Source: Kitasatospora papulosa (GTDB lineage: Bacteria; Actinomycetota; Actinomycetes; Streptomycetales; Streptomycetaceae). From it: 64,000 nt of DNA. The DNA is taken from contig NZ_JNYQ01000007.1 in the NCBI RefSeq assembly GCF_000717245.1, forward strand, positions 124,001 to 188,000, written 5' to 3'. Below, piece by piece: positions 15,515 to 24,208 of the stretch. The position numbers were made by a program, and so were the translations under genes. The notes below the pieces were generated by a model, which made no database searches, was not told where the DNA came from, and saw only the letters and a list, made by a program, of their open reading frames with translations. Numbering within the stretch: position 1 is the first letter of the stretch; the number at the start of each line of letters is the position of its first letter.

Positions 15515-17338
15515 TCACCGGTAGAGGGCGTCCACCTCGGCCGAGTACGCCGTCTCGATCGCCTTCCGCTTCAGCTTGAGGGACGGGGTCAGCAGACCGA
15601 GTTCCTCCGTGAACTGGTGGGCCAGGATGCGGAAGGTCCGGATGGACTCCGCCTGGGACACCGCCGTGTTCGCCGCCACCACGGCCCGCCGGACCTCCAT
15701 CTCCAGGTCGGGGTCGCGCACCAGTTCGGCGGCGCGCATCGGTGTGCGGCCCTGCATGGCGAGCCAGTGCTCCACCGCCTCGTGGTCCACGGTGACCAGG
15801 GCCGCGACGTAGGGCCGGTCGTTGCCGACGGCGATGCACTGGGCGACCAGGGGATGGGCGCGGACCCGCTCCTCCAGGCCGCTCGGGGCAACACTCTTGC
15901 CCCCGGAGGTCACCAGGATCTCCTTCTTGCGCCCGGTGATGGTCAGGTACCCGTCCTCGTCGAGCGCGCCGATGTCGCCGGTGGCCAGCCAGCCGTCGTG
16001 CAGCACCGCGTCCGTGGACTTGGGGTCGCCCAGATATCCGGAGAACACGTTGGCGCCGTGCACCCAGATCTCGCCGTCCTGCGCGATGTGCACCGTGGAC
16101 CCGGGGATGGGCTGCCCGACGGTGCCGTAGCGGGTGCGCTCGGGCGGGTTGGCGGTGGCCGCGGCGGTCGTCTCGGTGAGTCCGTAGCCCTCGTAGACGG
16201 CGACGCCCGCACCCGCGAAGAACAGTCCGAGCTGCCGGGCCATGCCGGAGCCTCCCGACATGGCGTGCCGCACCCGGCCGCCCATCGCCTCCCGGACCTT
16301 GCGGTAGACGACCTTGTCGAAGAACTGGTGCTGCATCCGCAGGCCGGCGGACGGACCGGGTCCGGTGCCGAACGCCCGCTCCTCCAGCGCCTCCGCGTAC
16401 TTCACCGCGATGTCGACGGCCTTGTCGAACGCCCCCACGCGGCCCTCGGACTCCGCCTTGCGCCGGGCGCCGTTGAAGACCTTCTCGAAGATGTACGGCA
16501 CCGCCAGGATGAAGGTCGGCCGGAAGGACACGAGATCCGGCATCAGTGCCTTCGCGGACAGCTCCGGCTGGTGTCCCAGCTTCACCCGGCCGCGCAGGGC
16601 CGCGATCTCCACCATGCGGCCGAAGACATGGGCGAGCGGCAGGAAGAGCAGCGTCGCGGTCTCCTCACCGGGCTTGGAGAGGAACACCGGATGCCAGCGG
16701 GCGACCATGGTGTCGGCTTCGAACATGAAGTTGGCGTGGGTGATGACGCAGCCCTTGGGGCGCCCCGTGGTGCCGGAGGTGTAGATCAGGGTGGCCACCG
16801 AGTCGGGCGTCACCGCCCGCCGGTGCCGGTGGACGACCTCGTCGTCGATCAGGGCACCGGCGTCGACGAGTTCGTTCACCACGTCCGCGTCCAGCTGCCA
16901 CAGCCGGCGGAGGTTCGGCAGCCGGTCGATCACCGAGCCGATCGTCATGGCGTGGTCCTCGTGCTCGACCATGACGGCCGCGACCTCGGCGTCGTGCAGC
17001 ATCCACAGGACCTGCTCCGCCGAGGACGTCGGGTAGATCGGCACGGACTGGGCGCCCACCGTCCAGAGGGCGAAGTCGAAGAGGGTCCACTCGTAGCGCG
17101 TGCGCGACATCAGCGCGACCCGGTCACCGAACCGGATCCCCTGCGCGATCAGACCCTTGGCGACAGCGAGCACCTCGTCGCGGAAGTCGGCCGCCGACAC
17201 GTCGTGCCACCGTCCCTCCGCGTCCTTGCGGCCGAGGGCGATCCGGTGGGGATCCTCCTCCGCGAAATCGAAGACGGTGTCGGCGAGACCGCCGACTTGA
17301 GGGGCAGCGGCCATGGGTGGGACAGTGAATTCGCGCAA
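15515..17338 (-). CDS. Long-chain fatty acid--CoA ligase (AMP-forming)
   Basis: About 607 residues of the ANL superfamily, FACL branch. The P-loop is YTSGTTGRPKGC, followed by PLAHVFGRM, the A5-type motif YEGYGLTETTAA, GWLATGDIG and ITGRKKEILVTSGGK with the hinge, and a C-terminal lysine region. It activates a fatty acid with ATP and loads it on CoA. TTG 17338 is preferred (residues LREFTVPPMAAAP) because AGGAG lies 7 bases upstream. It is separated from the upstream LysR gene by about 200 bases, so it probably has its own promoter. Substrate chain length is unknown. Confidence 0.9.
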   Translation of the reverse strand: MREFTVPPMAAAPQVGGLADTVFDFAEEDPHRIALGRKDAEGRWHDVSAADFRDEVLAVAKGLIAQGIRFGDRVALMSRTRYEWTLFDFALWTVGAQSVPIYPTSSAEQVLWMLHDAEVAAVMVEHEDHAMTIGSVIDRLPNLRRLWQLDADVVNELVDAGALIDDEVVHRHRRAVTPDSVATLIYTSGTTGRPKGCVITHANFMFEADTMVARWHPVFLSKPGEETATLLFLPLAHVFGRMVEIAALRGRVKLGHQPELSAKALMPDLVSFRPTFILAVPYIFEKVFNGARRKAESEGRVGAFDKAVDIAVKYAEALEERAFGTGPGPSAGLRMQHQFFDKVVYRKVREAMGGRVRHAMSGGSGMARQLGLFFAGAGVAVYEGYGLTETTAAATANPPERTRYGTVGQPIPGSTVHIAQDGEIWVHGANVFSGYLGDPKSTDAVLHDGWLATGDIGALDEDGYLTITGRKKEILVTSGGKSVAPSGLEERVRAHPLVAQCIAVGNDRPYVAALVTVDHEAVEHWLAMQGRTPMRAAELVRDPDLEMEVRRAVVAANTAVSQAESIRTFRILAHQFTEELGLLTPSLKLKRKAIETAYSAEVDALYR

Positions 17339-17430
17339 TGACCTGCTCCTTGTGGCGCTCCGCACGGCGCCGCGACGCTACCTCACCGCGTGGGGCTGCG
17401 GGAGGGGCAGAAGTCTCCGGAAAACGTGAC

Positions 17431-17465
17431 ATCTGGCCAGGCCGACCGTAGAAATCGGGCCAGAT
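17431..17465. promoter_or_regulatory. Inverted repeat ATCTGGCC-N19-GGCCAGAT
   Basis: A perfect 8-base inverted repeat with a 19-base spacer, 93 bases upstream of the acyl-CoA ligase start and 78 bases past the LysR stop. It could be an operator for the ligase gene or a weak terminator for LysR. Confidence 0.4.
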
Positions 17466-17542
17466 GGGCAAGGCTCGGGCGCACTTCTGACCGCGGAGTA
17501 AGCGGCTCGGGAGGGAATCTCCACCGAATCTGTACGCGGAAC

Positions 17543-18436
17543 CTACGCCGGTTCCGGGTGCGCGGGCGGGGCCGGAGCACGGTGGAGACGGTCGCCGCCC
17601 GCCAGGATCGCCGCCGCGAGAGCGTCCGCGGCGTCCTGCGCGGCGTCCCTGCGCCGCCCGTGCAGCAGCACGAAGTCCACATCTCCCAGCTCCGGCAGAC
17701 CGGCCCGGGACGGCACCGGCGCGAGCCCGGGCGGGACGAGCCCGCGGGTGTGCGCCATCACCCCCAGGCCGGCCCTGGCCGCCGCGACGAGTGCGCTCAG
17801 GCTCGCGCTCGTGCACGCGAAGCGAAAGGCCCTGCCGTGCTCCTCCAGCACCTTCAGCGCCCGCGCCCGGGTGATGCCGGGAGGGGGGAAGGCGATCAGC
17901 GGCAGCGGGCGGTCGGGGTCGATCCGCAGCCGCGGTGCGCCGATCCAGGTGAGGGTGTCCCGCCAGACCAGCTCGCCGTGGGTGTCCCCGGCGCGGCGCT
18001 TGGCCAGCACCAGATCGAGCCGGCCCGCCGCGAGCTGCCGGTGCAGGGTGCCGGACAGTTCGACCGTCAGCTCCAGCTCCACCTCGGGATGCTCGCGCCT
18101 GAAGGACTCCAGGATCTCCGGAAGCCGCGTCAGGACGAAGTCCTCGGACGCCCCGAAGCGCAGCCGCCCGCGCAGCCGGGTCCCGGTGAAGAACGCCGCC
18201 GCCCGCTCGTTGGCCTGCAGGATCGTCCGCGCGAAGCCCAGCATGGCCTCGCCGTCCTCGGTGAGGTCGACCCGGTGGGTGTCCCGGCTGAACAGCTGAC
18301 GGCCGGCCTCGGACTCCAGCCGGCGCACGTGCTGGCTGACCGTGGACTGCCGCACGCCGAGCCGGCGCGCAGCCTGGGTGAAGCTCAGGGTCTGGGCGAC
18401 GGCCAGAAAGGTACGGAGCTGGACGGGGTCGTACAT
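17543..18436 (-). CDS. LysR-family transcriptional regulator
   Basis: About 297 residues, the usual LysR size. The winged helix-turn-helix is at the N-terminus (MYDPVQLRTFLAVAQTLSFTQAARRLGVRQSTVSQHVRRLE), followed by the co-inducer domain (GRLRFGASEDFVLTRLPEILESFRREHPEVEL, RLDLVLAKR). ATG 18436 gives the canonical start. It is transcribed away from the bile-acid-symporter-type gene with 116 bases between, the classic layout in which a LysR protein controls its divergent neighbour. The C-terminal end is rich in Ala and Pro. Confidence 0.9.
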   Translation of the reverse strand: MYDPVQLRTFLAVAQTLSFTQAARRLGVRQSTVSQHVRRLESEAGRQLFSRDTHRVDLTEDGEAMLGFARTILQANERAAAFFTGTRLRGRLRFGASEDFVLTRLPEILESFRREHPEVELELTVELSGTLHRQLAAGRLDLVLAKRRAGDTHGELVWRDTLTWIGAPRLRIDPDRPLPLIAFPPPGITRARALKVLEEHGRAFRFACTSASLSALVAAARAGLGVMAHTRGLVPPGLAPVPSRAGLPELGDVDFVLLHGRRRDAAQDAADALAAAILAGGDRLHRAPAPPAHPEPA

Positions 18437-18552
18437 GGACCCGAGGTTATCGCGCATCGTGATGACAGTGAGTGCGGTGTACGGGATTCCCGATCGCGGT
18501 GTCCGGGAGCAGGATGGGGAGGCCACGATTCCGCCCAGAGAGCACGGAGCAC

Positions 18553-19584
18553 ATGAACCGCCGCACCAGCCGCCGTATCCCCGCGCTGCCGTCCTGGCTG
18601 CCGGTCGACCCCTACATCCTGGCGCTGATCGGCACGGTGGTCCTCGCGGCCCTGCTGCCCGTGTCCGGGAGGGGCGCGGATGTCGCGGGCGGCGCGTCGA
18701 CCGGAGCGGTGGCCCTGCTCTTCTTCCTGTACGGAGGCCGTCTCTCCACTGCCGAGGCACTCGACGGCCTGAAACACTGGCGGCTCCACCTCACCGTCCT
18801 GGCCTGCACCTTCCTGGTGTTCCCGCTGTTCGGACTCGCCAGCCACGGGCTGGTTCCCTACGTCCTGACCCCGCAGCTCCAGGACGGCTTCCTCTTCCTG
18901 TGCCTGGTGCCCTCGACCATCCAGTCGTCGATCGCCTTCACCTCGATGGCCCGCGGCAACGTGCCCGCCGCCATCTGCGCCGGCTCCTTCTCCAGCATCG
19001 CCGGGATCCTGCTGACCCCGCTGCTGGCGGCCGTACTCCTCGGCGGGACCGGGGGAGGGTTCTCCGCGGACTCCCTGATGAAGATCGTCCTCCAGTTGCT
19101 GGTGCCCTTCCTCGCGGGACAGCTGCTGCGCCGCTGGGTCGGAGGCTTCATCGGCCGCCACCGCAAGGTGCTGGGCTACGTCGACCGCGGCTCGATCCTG
19201 CTCGTCGTCTACACGGCCTTCAGTGAGGGCATGGTGGCGGGGATCTGGCACCAGGTCACCCCGCTCCGGCTCGGTGCGCTGCTCGGCGCCGAGGCCGTAC
19301 TGCTGGCCCTCATGCTGGCGGTGAGCTGGTACGGGGCGAAGCGGCTGGGCTTCGCCCGGGAGGACCGGATCGCCATCCAGTTCGCCGGCTCGAAGAAGAG
19401 CCTGGCGGCCGGCCTCCCGATGGCCAGCGTCCTGTTCGGCGCGCACGCCAGCCTCGCGGTGCTGCCCCTGATGCTCTTCCACCAGATGCAGCTGATGGTC
19501 TGCGCGGTGATAGCCAAGCGCCGCTCGCGCGACCCGCTGCCGGACGGCGACGCGGTCTCGCGGCAGGTCGTTCCGGTGGGCTGA
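18553..19584 (+). CDS. Bile acid:sodium symporter family (YfeH-like) membrane protein
   Basis: About 343 residues with about ten hydrophobic helices. Features of the SBF-like family include FFLYGGRLST, LCLVPSTIQSSIAFTSMARGN with the crossover motif, PLLAAVLLG, and IQFAGSKKSLAAGLPMASVLFG near the C-terminus. Such proteins carry organic anions, often with sodium. ATG 18553 is chosen (GGAG just upstream); the frame extends to 18472. The divergent LysR gene is its likely regulator. Substrate is unknown. Confidence 0.88.
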   Translation: MNRRTSRRIPALPSWLPVDPYILALIGTVVLAALLPVSGRGADVAGGASTGAVALLFFLYGGRLSTAEALDGLKHWRLHLTVLACTFLVFPLFGLASHGLVPYVLTPQLQDGFLFLCLVPSTIQSSIAFTSMARGNVPAAICAGSFSSIAGILLTPLLAAVLLGGTGGGFSADSLMKIVLQLLVPFLAGQLLRRWVGGFIGRHRKVLGYVDRGSILLVVYTAFSEGMVAGIWHQVTPLRLGALLGAEAVLLALMLAVSWYGAKRLGFAREDRIAIQFAGSKKSLAAGLPMASVLFGAHASLAVLPLMLFHQMQLMVCAVIAKRRSRDPLPDGDAVSRQVVPVG

Positions 19585-19610
19585 GGCCGCCTGGTCCGGA
19601 TGCCGTGCCG

Positions 19611-19892
19611 TCACCGCCCGAGGTCCTGCGGCCCGTCGGTGGGCGGGGAGCCCCGTATGTCGCCGAGTCCGAGGCCGGTGCGGCTCCGGGCGTTGGCCTC
19701 GGCGACGCGGGCGCTCAACAGCTCGGCGGGGCCGAGCGGCCGTAGGCGGGCCGGGTCCGCGTCCCACTCGCGGCCACCGCCCAGTGGGCGGAGCTGGAGG
19801 TACGGACCCTCGTGGCCCATGACCAGACCCACCCGGCCGCTGTCGCCGTCGTGCACGGCCGTCCCGACGCGGAGGGCGCCGCCATCCGTCAC
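19611..19892 (-). CDS. Hypothetical protein, 93 residues
   Basis: A small protein starting MTDGGALRVGTAVHDGDSGR, with a segment VGLVMGHEGPYLQLRPLGGGREWDADPARLRPL that looks like a short beta-rich fold, and an Arg-rich C-terminus. No named domain is recognised. Its ATG overlaps the stop of the upstream small gene by 4 bases (ATGA), so the two are one unit. They are divergent from the XRE/DUF397 pair, a common neighbourhood for such small Streptomyces genes. Confidence 0.65.
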   Translation of the reverse strand: MTDGGALRVGTAVHDGDSGRVGLVMGHEGPYLQLRPLGGGREWDADPARLRPLGPAELLSARVAEANARSRTGLGLGDIRGSPPTDGPQDLGR

Positions 19893-20176
19893 CCGGCCGC
19901 GCCCTTCCTGATCACTGCCGCGAGGGCGTGCGCCACGGGGGCGGAGCAGACGCCCAGGTGAACGAGGGCGTAACGAGCCGGCCGTGAGCTGTCCTCGCCG
20001 TCGGTCTCCGGCCAGGGGGTGCGCACATCCAGCACCGGCAGCTGGACGCCGGCGCCGCTCAGCGCGGCGGCGAGATCGTCGCGCGCGGCCACGGCTTCCT
20101 GGATCTTGGCCGTTGCCGGGTCCTCCGCCCGGGGTGTCCGGCGGGGGAGGGCCGGCTTCTGCTGCTGCGGTGTCAT
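19889..20176 (-). CDS. Hypothetical protein, 95 residues
   Basis: A small protein beginning MTPQQQKPALPRRTPRAEDPATAKIQEAV, with a central part (LPVLDVRTPWPETDG, RYALVHLGVCSAPVAHALAAVIRKG) showing regular alternation of hydrophobic residues. No domain is recognised. First gene of a two-gene minus-strand unit. The 175 bases upstream are shared with the XRE regulator gene on the other strand and probably contain both promoters. Confidence 0.65.
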   Translation of the reverse strand: MTPQQQKPALPRRTPRAEDPATAKIQEAVAARDDLAAALSGAGVQLPVLDVRTPWPETDGEDSSRPARYALVHLGVCSAPVAHALAAVIRKGAAG

Positions 20177-20351
20177 GGCGTCTTCCTTCGGTTGTTCTTT
20201 CGCTGATTCCTCTACCTGGCCAGGCCTCCGCGAACTACTTTGCGTGAGGGGCTGATTACGAGAATGGCCCGGTCAGGGCCGTGACACACCGAGCGCGGGG
20301 TGTGCCTCTCCGGCGGCTCCCGTACGTTCCACACGTTCCACGGAGGACACG

Positions 20352-21194
20352 ATGCCGACGAGGCGAGCGGTCACGGGCCGCAGCAGGGAACCACGTGCAC
20401 GGTTCGCGGAAGAGCTCCGGCATCTGCGTACCGAGCGTGGCGACAGTCTTCGCCAGCTCGGCGAACGGATGGGCTGGGACTGGTCGCTGTTCGGGAAGAT
20501 GGAGAAGGGCGAGACGGTCGGCGGCCCGGAGGTGGTGCAGGCGCTCGACCAGTACTACGGGACCCCCGGTCTGCTGCTGGCCATGTGGGAGCTGGCGATC
20601 AGCGACCAGTCGCAGTTCAAGGAGCGGTACCAGCGGTACATGGCGCTGGAGGCGGAGGCGACGAGCCTGTGGCACTTCGCGGTGAGCGTGTTGCCGGGAC
20701 TCTTGCAGACGCCTGGCTACGCGCGGGAGATCCTGGCGGCGGGTGGCAGCAAGGGCGAGGCGTTGGAGCAGCAGGTCGAAGCGCGGATGGGGCGGAGGGA
20801 ACTCCTGTTGGGGGAAGACTCGCCACCGTTCCGCACCATTGTCTCGGAGGCGGTGCTCCGGACGCCGTTGCGTGATGTTGCCGAGTGGCGACGACAGTTG
20901 GAGTACCTGGGGGAGCTCGGTGCCCGGGAGAACGTGACGCTTCACGTACTTCCGTTCAGCGCGGGGCCGTACGGCTTGGACAGTACGGCGCTGATGTTCC
21001 TGCGACTTCCGGATGGGCGTACCGTCGCGTACACGGAGAACGCCTACAGGGGCGACCTCATCGAGGCGAACCAGCCGGTGGACCGGCTCCAGCGTGCCTA
21101 CGATGCGGTGCGTGACCTGGCGCTGTCCCCTGCCGAGTCGCGGAAGTTCGTATTGAGCCTGTTGGAGGAAGTACGGTGCGATCCCTCGACCTGA
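20352..21194 (+). CDS. XRE-family regulator with DUF5753 domain
   Basis: A 280-residue regulator. The N-terminal helix-turn-helix (ARFAEELRHLRTERGDSLRQLGERMGWDWSLFGKMEKGE) is followed by the DUF5753 domain (YMALEAEATSLWHFAVSVLPGLLQTPGYAREIL, LEYLGELGARENVTLHVLPFSAGPY, LSPAESRKFVLSLLEEV). This BldD-unrelated type is very common in Streptomyces and is nearly always followed by a DUF397 gene, as here with a 19-base overlap. Some pairs affect antibiotic production or differentiation; the ligand is unknown. The ATG start has AGGA upstream. Confidence 0.92.
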   Translation: MPTRRAVTGRSREPRARFAEELRHLRTERGDSLRQLGERMGWDWSLFGKMEKGETVGGPEVVQALDQYYGTPGLLLAMWELAISDQSQFKERYQRYMALEAEATSLWHFAVSVLPGLLQTPGYAREILAAGGSKGEALEQQVEARMGRRELLLGEDSPPFRTIVSEAVLRTPLRDVAEWRRQLEYLGELGARENVTLHVLPFSAGPYGLDSTALMFLRLPDGRTVAYTENAYRGDLIEANQPVDRLQRAYDAVRDLALSPAESRKFVLSLLEEVRCDPST

Positions 21195-21385
21195 ACGCGG
21201 TTACCTGGCGCAAGAGTTCCTACAGCAACTCGGACGGTGGCGAATGCGTCGAGGTCTCCGACGACTTCGCCGCCGTCGTCCCCGTCCGTGACAGCAAGAG
21301 CCCGCACGGCCCCGCCCTCGTCTTCGCGGCGGACGGCTGGTCGTCGTTCGTGTCCGCAGTCAAGGACGGCGCCGTGGGCGCCTGA
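21176..21385 (+). CDS. DUF397 protein
   Basis: A 69-residue DUF397 protein with the family signature WRKSSYSNSDGGECVEVSDD and VRDSKSPHGPALVFAADGWSSFV. It overlaps the 3' end of the XRE gene by 19 bases and is surely co-translated. DUF397 proteins are thought to act as partners of the adjacent XRE regulator, in an antitoxin-like or anti-regulator arrangement. Confidence 0.9.
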   Translation: MRSLDLNAVTWRKSSYSNSDGGECVEVSDDFAAVVPVRDSKSPHGPALVFAADGWSSFVSAVKDGAVGA

Positions 21386-21461
21386 GACGTGTGGGGCCCG
21401 GCCGGCGCAGGGGGCGCTCCCCGTCGGCCGGATCCCTGCCCCGTGCAGCGGGTGGGCCGGA

Positions 21462-22310
21462 TCAGCCCTGGCCCACCGGCGCCCCGAGGGCGATGCGGTG
21501 GTCACCCGCGTACACGTTCATGGACTGGCCCCGCAGGAAACCGACGAGGGTCAGGCCGCTCTCGGCCGCGAGGTCCACGGCCAGCGACGATGGTGCCGAG
21601 ACCGCCGCGAGCATCGGGATCCCGGCCATCACCGCCTTCTGTGCCAGTTCGAAGGACGCGCGGCCCGACACCAGCAGGATCGACTGCGAGAGCGGCAGCC
21701 GCTCGTCCGTGAGAGCCCGTCCCACGAGCTTGTCGACCGCGTTGTGGCGGCCGACGTCCTCCCGGATGTCGAGCAGCTCGCCCTCCGGGGAGAACAGCGC
21801 CGCGGCGTGCAGGCCCCCCGTCCGGTCGAACACCCGCTGCGCCTCGCGCAGCCGGTCGGGGAGGGCGGCGAGCAGTGCGGGCGTCACCCGGACCGGGGGA
21901 GTGTCGGCGACGGGATGGCGGGTCGTCGTACGGACGGCGTCGAGGCTCGCCTTGCCGCACAGGCCGCAGGACGACGTCGTGTAGACGTTGCGCTCCAGCG
22001 TGATGTCGGGGACCACGACGCCCGGGGCGAGCTTCACGTCCACCACGTTGTACGTGTTCACACCGTCGGCCGTCGCCCCGGCGCAGTACACGATCGACTG
22101 CACCTCGGAGCCCTCGCCGATCACGCCCTCGCTCACCAGGAAACCCGCCGCGAGCGCGAAGTCGTCGCCCGGGGTGCGCATCGTGATGGCGAGCGGCTTG
22201 CCGTTCAGCCGGATCTCCAGGGGTTCCTCGGCGACGAGGGTGTCGGGGCGGGTCGTGACCGCCCCGTCCCGGATGCGGATGGTGCGCCGCCGCTCGGTGA
22301 CCCGTCCCAT
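21462..22310 (-). CDS. fdhD: Formate dehydrogenase accessory sulfurtransferase FdhD
   Basis: About 282 residues. FdhD moves sulfur from the cysteine desulfurase to the molybdenum cofactor of formate dehydrogenase. Seen here: VAEEPLEIRLNGKPLAITMRTPGDDFALAAGFLVSEGVI, the catalytic TTSSCGLCGKASLDAV with the Cys-x-x-Cys pair, REDVGRHNAVDKLVG, and RASFELAQKAVMAGIPMLAAVSAPSSLA. ATG 22310 is used; a TTG at 22319 overlaps the stop of the upstream remnant. No intact formate dehydrogenase gene is in the window; only a decayed fragment lies directly upstream. FdhD itself looks whole. Confidence 0.92.
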   Translation of the reverse strand: MGRVTERRRTIRIRDGAVTTRPDTLVAEEPLEIRLNGKPLAITMRTPGDDFALAAGFLVSEGVIGEGSEVQSIVYCAGATADGVNTYNVVDVKLAPGVVVPDITLERNVYTTSSCGLCGKASLDAVRTTTRHPVADTPPVRVTPALLAALPDRLREAQRVFDRTGGLHAAALFSPEGELLDIREDVGRHNAVDKLVGRALTDERLPLSQSILLVSGRASFELAQKAVMAGIPMLAAVSAPSSLAVDLAAESGLTLVGFLRGQSMNVYAGDHRIALGAPVGQG

Positions 22311-22315
22311 AGGCG

Positions 22316-22569
22316 TCAATCCCGATTCTGTACGTGTTGGAAGCCGAAACGGCCCTTGATACAGAGGTTGCCATGGTCACCGGGTTGTCGTGCGGCGAGG
22401 TGACCTTCACGATCTCGTCGTCCTGCACGTGAAGGGCCACGTTGCAGCCCACACCGCAGTAGGCGCAGACGGTCGTGGTCCGTGTCTGCGCGTGCTCGTC
22501 CCACGTCCCCGCCGCCCGCATGCCGAACTCCGTGCTGAACGAGAGCGCCCCGGTGGGGCACACCTCGAT
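22316..22569 (-). pseudogene. 3' remnant of a formate-dehydrogenase-type Fe-S protein gene
   Basis: About 84 codons of the C-terminal end of a 2Fe-2S/4Fe-4S formate dehydrogenase component are readable: IEVCPTGALSF, then TVCAYCGVGCNV, HVQDDEIVKVTSPHDNPVT in one frame, and NLCIKGRFGFQHVQNRD in the next. The two parts are separated by loss of one C where CCATGGC would be read ACC-CAT-GGC, so the frame is broken. The N-terminal ferredoxin region is missing and is replaced by a fragment of panE. In Streptomyces this gene normally precedes fdhD, which matches the position here. Confidence 0.75.
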
Positions 22570-22903
22570 GCGACCGTGGAAGTACCACCAGGGGATGCCA
22601 TTCTGAGCGGCGATCACCGCGGTGTCCTGGTGCATCCGGGTGGACCAGCGGTCCTGACCGTGCGTACGCGTTGGCCTTGAGGCCGAGGAACACGTAGTCG
22701 ACGGGCCCGACGTCCGAGGGGTCGCCGGTGGCGGCGGGCCGTGCGGTGCAGTCACCGCGCGGGCTGAGCACGCGCACGCCGTCACGGCGCATGGCCGCCA
22801 GGTGCGGGCCGTGGGCGATGAGATGGACCTCGGCGCCTGCGCGGTGGAGCGCGGCCCCGACATAGGCGCCGATGGCTCCGGCGCCGACAACTGCGACTTT
22901 CAC
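22570..22903 (-). pseudogene. 5' remnant of a 2-dehydropantoate 2-reductase-like gene (panE type)
   Basis: Starting at GTG 22903 (GGAG site upstream) the frame reads KVAVVGAGAIGAYVGAALHRAG, the NADP-binding glycine motif, and on to VFLGLKANAYA. Near 22636-22640 the frame shifts by a small indel, after which DTAVIAAQNGIPWWYFHG, a hallmark of this family, is read in the next frame. The rest of the gene, including the catalytic half, is absent; the sequence runs straight into the formate dehydrogenase remnant at about 22569. The product would be non-functional. Confidence 0.75.
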
Positions 22904-22952
22904 GGGGCTCTCCGTTCGGTGAGGAGGACCGAGCGAGGGTGTCAAGTCGACA

Positions 22953-22972
22953 GAATATTGTCCACAGTATTC
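22953..22972. promoter_or_regulatory. Imperfect 20-bp palindrome, possible GntR-type operator
   Basis: GAATATTGTCCACAGTATTC is an imperfect palindrome (16 of 20 positions symmetric) about 50 bases before the panE remnant start. It is AT-rich in a GC-rich genome and has the TTGT-N-ACA look of FCD-type GntR operators. A GntR gene lies 1.3 kb away. Confidence 0.45.
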
Positions 22973-23184
22973 CTTCGAGAGCGGTCAATACTCGTGACAG
23001 CAGGGGTGCCGCGGCCGTCCGTGATTTCCGTGTGGCCGCCGGAGTGTCAGGGAAAGTTCCCGGGAAGCTGTTCGAGACGCTCCAACCTCGCGCGCGGATT
23101 CCTGTGGGGTTAGGTGCCCCTGTACCGGTGGGTAGCAACCAAGACTGGATAGTTCCTGCCAAACGTAGCGAGGGGAACCCGTAC

Positions 23185-24135
23185 ATGACCGGCTCACGTG
23201 TCGTGGCGCTCGGCCACTACCAGCCTGCCAAGGTCCTCACCAATCACGACCTGGCGGCCATGGTCGACACCAGTGACGAGTGGATCACCAGCCGGGTCGG
23301 CATCAGAACCCGGCACGTGGGCGGCCCCGGTGAGCCGGTGGACGAACTGGCGGCACACGCCGCGGCCAAGGCGCTCGCGTCGGCCGGTCTGCAGGCCGAG
23401 GACATCGACATGGTCCTCGTCGCCACCTCCACGGCGATCGACCGTTCGCCGAGCATGTCCGCCCGGGTCGCCGCGCGCCTGGGCATGGGCTCCCCGGCCG
23501 TCATGGACATCAACGTGGTCTGCTCCGGGTTCACCCACGCGCTGGCCACGGCCGACCACGCCATCCGTGCCGGAGCGGCCACCCGGGCCCTCGTCATCGG
23601 CGCCGACAAGATGGGCGACATCGTCGACTGGACGGACCGTTCCACCTGCGTCCTGATGGGGGACGGGGCGGGGGCGGCCGTCGTCACCGCCGACCCCGAC
23701 GGGGGCGACAGGCCGGGGATCGGCCCCGTCCTGTGGGGTTCGGTGCCCGAGATGGGCAACGCCGTACGGATCGAGGGCACGCCCCCGCTCTTCGCGCAGG
23801 AGGGCCAGTCCGTCTACCGCTGGGCCACCACCAAGCTGCCGCCGATCGCCCGTGAGGTGTGCGCGCGGGCGGGTGTCACGCCCGAGGACCTCGCGGCCGT
23901 GGTGCTGCACCAGGCCAACCTGAGGATCATCGAACCCGTCGCCCGGAAGATCGGCGCGGTCAACGCGGTCATCGCCCGGGACGTCGTGGACTCCGGCAAC
24001 ACCTCGGCCGCGTCCATCCCGATGGCGCTGTCCAAACTGGTGGAGCGCGGTGAGGTCGAGAGCGGGGCTCCGGCCCTGCTCTTCGGCTTCGGCGGGAACC
24101 TCTCCTACGCGGGTCAGGTGATCCGCTGCCCGTGA
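23185..24135 (+). CDS. Beta-ketoacyl-ACP synthase III family protein
   Basis: A 316-residue KAS III homologue with an intact triad: Cys113 in INVVCSGFTHAL, His242 in VVLHQANLRI and Asn272 in DSGNTSAAS. It also has DEWITSRVGIRTRH near the N-terminus and FGFGGNLSYA at the C-terminus. It should condense an acyl-CoA with malonyl-ACP. The second part of the Cys motif (CSGF rather than CxAG) is seen in secondary KAS III enzymes, so a role outside primary fatty acid synthesis is possible. ATG 23185 follows GAGGGGA. No other fatty acid genes are adjacent. Confidence 0.88.
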   Translation: MTGSRVVALGHYQPAKVLTNHDLAAMVDTSDEWITSRVGIRTRHVGGPGEPVDELAAHAAAKALASAGLQAEDIDMVLVATSTAIDRSPSMSARVAARLGMGSPAVMDINVVCSGFTHALATADHAIRAGAATRALVIGADKMGDIVDWTDRSTCVLMGDGAGAAVVTADPDGGDRPGIGPVLWGSVPEMGNAVRIEGTPPLFAQEGQSVYRWATTKLPPIAREVCARAGVTPEDLAAVVLHQANLRIIEPVARKIGAVNAVIARDVVDSGNTSAASIPMALSKLVERGEVESGAPALLFGFGGNLSYAGQVIRCP

Positions 24136-24208
24136 CGCCCCCCGCCGCGGCAGTGTGCTCGGTAGACTGTAGACGATAAGCAATTGTCAGGCGCCGGAGG
24201 GGACCGCG

